A model generated the notes under the pieces. It was given only the letters and a program-made list of their open reading frames with translations. It did no database searches and was not told the DNA's origin. Shown one piece after another: positions 61,034-64,000 of a DNA stretch of 64,000 bases (position 1 is its first letter; every line of letters begins with the position of its first letter). Both the position numbers and the translations under genes were made by a program. The stretch comes from Catenulispora pinisilvae (GTDB lineage: Bacteria; Actinomycetota; Actinomycetes; Streptomycetales; Catenulisporaceae). The DNA is taken from positions 1 through 64,000 of the forward strand of contig NZ_JAAFZA010000012.1 of assembly GCF_015356865.1 (NCBI RefSeq). The letters are read 5' to 3'.

Positions 61034-61297
61034 CGGTCACGTTCCTTTTCGAGAGGTCAGCGTGGGAACGGCCGCTCACACAGGACGTGGCGCGGCCGGG
61101 ATCTGGGAAGCGTTGTCGGTCATGCGGTGATCGGCTCGGGGCTGCTCTGTTGGTGGTCGTCTGGTAGGCCGTCAGCACCTCCGTCGCCGAGGTCCCGAAT
61201 CGGCATAGGGTCAAGAAACATCTTCGAGTCCGCACCAGACCCGGCACGGCTAGCCGACATCCGCGAAGTGATCGGACCAGAGAACCGGGGCACCACC

Positions 61298-61573
61298 ATG
61301 AATCAGAAGATCAACGGGGCACAGCCCGAAAAGCCGCACATCCTGGGTGACAGGGCCGTGGTCCACCAAGCCGTTGGGATGATCAGCGTTCAGCTCGCGG
61401 TGTCGATCCGAACAGCGTTGCAGCGGTTGCAGGCCTACGCCGCCGACCACCGGCAGACTGTCGCAGACGTTGCCGCCGATGTCGTGGCCCGGCGCCTCCG
61501 CTTCAGCACCGATGGCACGGACTGCCCGGTCGGTCTTGGTCAGTCATTCGTGCCCTTGTCCAACGGATGGTGA
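61298..61573 (+). CDS. ANTAR-domain protein
   Basis: 91 aa. GDRAVVHQAVGMISVQLAVSIRTALQRLQAYAADHRQTVADVAADVVARRLRF (residues about 20-72) is an ANTAR-type RNA-binding domain, which normally binds dual hexaloop hairpins to prevent transcription termination. Stand-alone, without a receiver domain. ATG; no strong SD. Its 3' end overlaps the convergent 300-aa gene by 30 nt. Confidence 0.75.
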   Translation: MNQKINGAQPEKPHILGDRAVVHQAVGMISVQLAVSIRTALQRLQAYAADHRQTVADVAADVVARRLRFSTDGTDCPVGLGQSFVPLSNGW

Positions 61574-62446
61574 GCTCACCGGGACCTGGCGTTCGGCCCA
61601 CGGCCCGGTGTGGATCATGAGGGTGATGAGGTCGCGGGCGGAGGTGTGCATGCCGTCGTCGAACCACTGCGATTCGATGGCGTCGCCTGCGGCGTCGGTC
61701 CATCGCAGGTGCCAGTCGATGCCTCGGGCGCGGTCGGCGTGGCCGATGCTCACGCAGCAGCAGCTGGTGCCGCCGTGGCATTCACGCGCCGGGCCGGTGC
61801 GCTCCCACCTGGGCAGCGCGAGTTGCTGCGGTGTGACGGTGGTCCCGGCCCAGACGCTGAACTCGTGCTCCCGGCCGTCGGCGCGCACCTGGTAGCCGAT
61901 CTGCCAGGAGTAGTCCCGGCCGGCGAACTGGGCCGTGCCGCGTTCCCACCGGGTGGTCGCCGTGGTCGAGGCGCGCTCAGGATCGGTGACCAGCACCACA
62001 GGTTCCGGCGTCGCAACGCCTCCGGTGACCGGGTCGATGCCGCTCTCGACGGGCAGCCCGGCCGCCTCGTTAGCGACCATCAGGCAGAACACACAGCTAC
62101 GCGGCCCGTGGCCTGGAAACCAGCGGGGTTCGGCCAGGTGCGGATGGAATGTCGCGAACTTGGCCTGCACTGCCCGGCCTTCTAGTGCGAGCTGGTGCCG
62201 GTACCAGTCGGTGTCGGGGCTTTCGTGCCGGTCGTACTCGGCGTGCTGCTCGGCCCAGGCCACGGCGGCCTGCTCGAAGGCGGCCACGGTGTAGGCGGTT
62301 CCGGTGACTGGATCGATCTCGAAAGTGCGCGCACCGCTCAGGATGTTCAGTGCGCAGCGCAGCACCGCCCGCTCCGGCTCGCTGTTGGCAGCCAGGACGT
62401 CGAGCCACAGAGCTCTGCGTACTCGCTCAACCTCGGCGTCAGCCAC
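61544..62446 (-). CDS. Hypothetical protein
   Basis: 300 aa, GTG start overlapping the upstream stop. Carries CVFCLMVANEAAGLP (about 118) and CHGGTSCCCVSIGHADRARGIDWHL (Cys-rich, about 220-245), which may be metal-binding, and W-D-like beta stretches. Unrecognised. Leftward gene at the edge of the clamp/DUF932 block. Confidence 0.6.
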   Translation of the reverse strand: MADAEVERVRRALWLDVLAANSEPERAVLRCALNILSGARTFEIDPVTGTAYTVAAFEQAAVAWAEQHAEYDRHESPDTDWYRHQLALEGRAVQAKFATFHPHLAEPRWFPGHGPRSCVFCLMVANEAAGLPVESGIDPVTGGVATPEPVVLVTDPERASTTATTRWERGTAQFAGRDYSWQIGYQVRADGREHEFSVWAGTTVTPQQLALPRWERTGPARECHGGTSCCCVSIGHADRARGIDWHLRWTDAAGDAIESQWFDDGMHTSARDLITLMIHTGPWAERQVPVSSPSVGQGHE

Positions 62447-62933
62447 GAGCGCCGCCGGGGTAGAACCCGACCGGGCCCTGTACCGTCTGCACGGTCCTGC
62501 CCACGCCGGTGCGGTAGGTGATGGTCACGTTGTAGAACCCGCGGGGCGGGGTCCAGGCGTCCATGGCGTCGCAGAACCGGCCGTCGAAGTACTCCGGGGT
62601 GCGGCCGGACTCGGTGCTGCTGGCGCCGGGCACCGGGATGGCACGGCCGTGCACGATGCGGTTGAGCTGCACCGTGCAGGAACGGATGCGGCCCGAGCCG
62701 TGGTTGATCCGCCCACTGGGGTCGAGCCCGGTGATGCCCTCGCCGCCGAACGTGCCGTCCGGCAGCGGCCCGTCGCAGGCGTCGGATTCGATCCCGCCGT
62801 GCCAGTACGAGCCGACGTGTGCAGACCGGCACGAGTACAGGTTGGCGGTGTGCGGCCCGCTCGATGCCTGCGGGACGGTGGGCGTGGGGGTGCTGGCCAG
62901 CAGTACGGCGGCGGCGATGCTCCAGATGCTCAT
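62439..62933 (-). CDS. Putative secreted or membrane-anchored hypothetical protein
   Basis: 164 aa from ATG 62933. Hydrophobic N-terminus MSIWSIAAAVLLASTPTPTVPQA looks like a signal sequence; the rest has CRSAHVG, CDGPLPDG, SCTVQL and CDAMDAW cysteines that could form disulphides outside the cell. Unrecognised. Overlaps the stop of the small two-helix gene (ATGA). Confidence 0.6.
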   Translation of the reverse strand: MSIWSIAAAVLLASTPTPTVPQASSGPHTANLYSCRSAHVGSYWHGGIESDACDGPLPDGTFGGEGITGLDPSGRINHGSGRIRSCTVQLNRIVHGRAIPVPGASSTESGRTPEYFDGRFCDAMDAWTPPRGFYNVTITYRTGVGRTVQTVQGPVGFYPGGARG

Positions 62934-63226
62934 CCCAGCCACCCGCGCCGCCACAGCGCCGAGCCGATCAGGTATCCGGTGGAGATGCCACCGGCGGTGA
63001 GGACCCGGGCCGGGCCGTGCAGCAAACACAGCGTCCACCAGCTGCTGTAGCCGCTGATGACCGATGCGGCGCTGAGCAGGAACAGCCCGACCGGGCCGTG
63101 GCGTCTGGGTGGTCGGCGTCGGGCGGCCAGCTTCGCGGCGGCAGCACGCGCCAGCACCGGCAGCGGCTTACGCACAGAGTTCGCCATGGCCTCGGCCGGG
63201 TCAGCGGAGACAGCAGACATCAGCAA
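62930..63226 (-). CDS. Small two-helix membrane protein
   Basis: 98 aa. Basic N-terminal half (KLAARRRPPRRHG) then two hydrophobic helices (GLFLLSAASVISGYSSWWTLCLL and ARVLTAGGISTGYLIGSALW). Unrecognised, translationally coupled to the secreted-protein gene. Confidence 0.6.
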   Translation of the reverse strand: MLMSAVSADPAEAMANSVRKPLPVLARAAAAKLAARRRPPRRHGPVGLFLLSAASVISGYSSWWTLCLLHGPARVLTAGGISTGYLIGSALWRRGWLG

Positions 63227-63344
63227 CTCCCATCGGGAAGGGGTGAATGGACGACACGGGGCAGGGACGCGGCACGGCCCGGGTCCGCCGATACGGGGCA
63301 GACCCGGGCCGCACTGCCTACCGGCCCGCTTCAGCGGCGGCCGG

Positions 63345-63824
63345 TCAGGTGCTCGGCGCTATCACCACCGCAGGGTTCGGATGCCCCTGCGTGATCACCC
63401 GCACGATCTTGATGATGTTGGGGTAGACCCCGAGGTTGTCGTGCCGGGTACCGCGTATCTGGACCTGATACACCCCGCCGTACATCAGCTGGTCGAACAG
63501 CACCTGCGAGTTCAACTTGTGCGCGGTGACCTCGTTGCGGTCGGCGAACACCCCGGCGTCGGTGAATATCCGGAAGCACGGGGCGGTGCTGCCGGTGGTC
63601 CGGGTGGTGTAGTCGGCCCGCTTGTCTACGACGGTGATGGTCACCGTGGTCTGGCTAGCGGCCCGGTGATGCTGGATCACCGTGTAGACGGCGGCGATGA
63701 GGGCCAGGACCACAACTGCGGTAGCGAACGCTATCGCGGCTATGGCCCATCGCTGGCGGCGCGTGACTGTCGCGTCGGCCAAGTAATCCTCCGGTGGATC
63801 GGGGAAGTCCGTGCCGGCTGGCAC
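63345..63824 (-). CDS. Hypothetical single-pass membrane protein
   Basis: 159 aa from GTG 63824 (GGGGCGG 7 nt upstream); a GTG at 63845 is possible. One membrane helix (about residues 30-52: IAAIAFATAVVVLALIAAVYTV) then an extracytoplasmic beta-rich domain with TTVTITVVDKRADYTTRT and VYQVQIRGTRHDN. Unrecognised. Confidence 0.6.
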   Translation of the reverse strand: MPAGTDFPDPPEDYLADATVTRRQRWAIAAIAFATAVVVLALIAAVYTVIQHHRAASQTTVTITVVDKRADYTTRTTGSTAPCFRIFTDAGVFADRNEVTAHKLNSQVLFDQLMYGGVYQVQIRGTRHDNLGVYPNIIKIVRVITQGHPNPAVVIAPST

Positions 63825-63866
63825 GCTGCACCGCCCCGACACCACAGCCGGGGCGGTGCAGCGCCG

Positions 63867-64000
63867 TCAACCGACCGGCCGCAGGTGCCGGGCGTGGCGC
63901 GGCGACTTGTACGGCCGGACGATCTCACCGATCTCACCGATTAGCGCGGTCAGCTCGGCCAGGGTGTTGCCGGGAGCGAACAGCAGCCGGGCCTCGTTGC
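63867..64000 (-). CDS. Partial hypothetical protein, N-terminus off window
   Basis: Only the last 43-44 codons are in the window; they read NEARLLFAPGNTLAEL, TALIGEIGEIVRPYKSP and a basic RHARHLRPVG end. Ends 42 nt before the GTG of the membrane-protein gene. No function can be assigned. Confidence 0.5.
   Translation of the reverse strand, partial: NEARLLFAPGNTLAELTALIGEIGEIVRPYKSPRHARHLRPVG

Overview
High-GC actinobacterial DNA. A Streptomyces- or Catenulispora-type organism fits: there is a small DLW-39 protein gene beside tRNA-Ala, a c-di-AMP (ydaO-type) riboswitch ahead of an NlpC/P60 gene, a three-gene proton-translocating transhydrogenase, and many GTG/TTG starts with GTGA/ATGA gene overlaps. 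Assignment below phylum is inference. The window is a short chromosomal backbone (about 18.7-27.0 kb) between two integrated mobile elements, each ending at a tRNA gene and each running off one edge of the window.

Left element (1 to about 18.7 kb), an integrative conjugative element of the T4SS type. It abuts the 3' end of tRNA-Ser(CGA). Next to the tRNA lie a tyrosine integrase with an excisionase-like HTH fused at its N-terminus, a separate small excisionase-like gene with a paired operator upstream, and a SAM-dependent methyltransferase. A long leftward operon then encodes a sigma-region-4-like regulator, a VirB2-like pilin, a VirB6-like channel protein, PrgI, a VirB4 ATPase, a VirD4/TraG coupling ATPase, a replication-relaxation protein and an NlpC/P60 wall hydrolase. 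The distal end carries a DUF2637 membrane/HTH protein and what looks like a polymorphic-toxin cargo: a protein with a type VII secretion signal domain followed directly by two paralogous genes that are probable immunity genes. No relaxase is visible; the other att site lies left of the window.

Backbone (18.7-27.0 kb): tRNA-Ser, tadA, a small conserved ORF, upp, a perfect 17-bp hairpin terminator, pntB-pntAB-pntAA on the minus strand, then on the plus strand a 54-aa membrane protein, a bacterial PH-domain membrane protein, the riboswitch, a secreted NlpC/P60 peptidoglycan hydrolase and DLW-39.

Right element (about 27.09 kb to beyond 64 kb). It begins inside a tRNA-Ala gene: a broken 5' tRNA half is followed 20 nt later by a complete tRNA-Ala(TGC), then integrase and excisionase. 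Genes recognised here: a ParB/DGQHR-type protein, a Bro-N antirepressor, a MarR regulator, a RusA-like nuclease, SSB, an XRE repressor with an ImmA/IrrE protease, a RecT-like annealing protein, a second DUF2637/HTH protein, a TGT/DpdA-like protein fused to a Cys-rich region, a frame-split cytosine-5 DNA methyltransferase, a DnaN-like sliding clamp with an insertion, a DUF932 protein and an ANTAR protein. No capsid, portal, terminase, tail or conjugation gene is seen, so it may be the early/replication half of a prophage, a phage-plasmid or an ICE. Many of its genes are conserved-looking but of unknown function, packed in one leftward direction with 4-nt overlaps.
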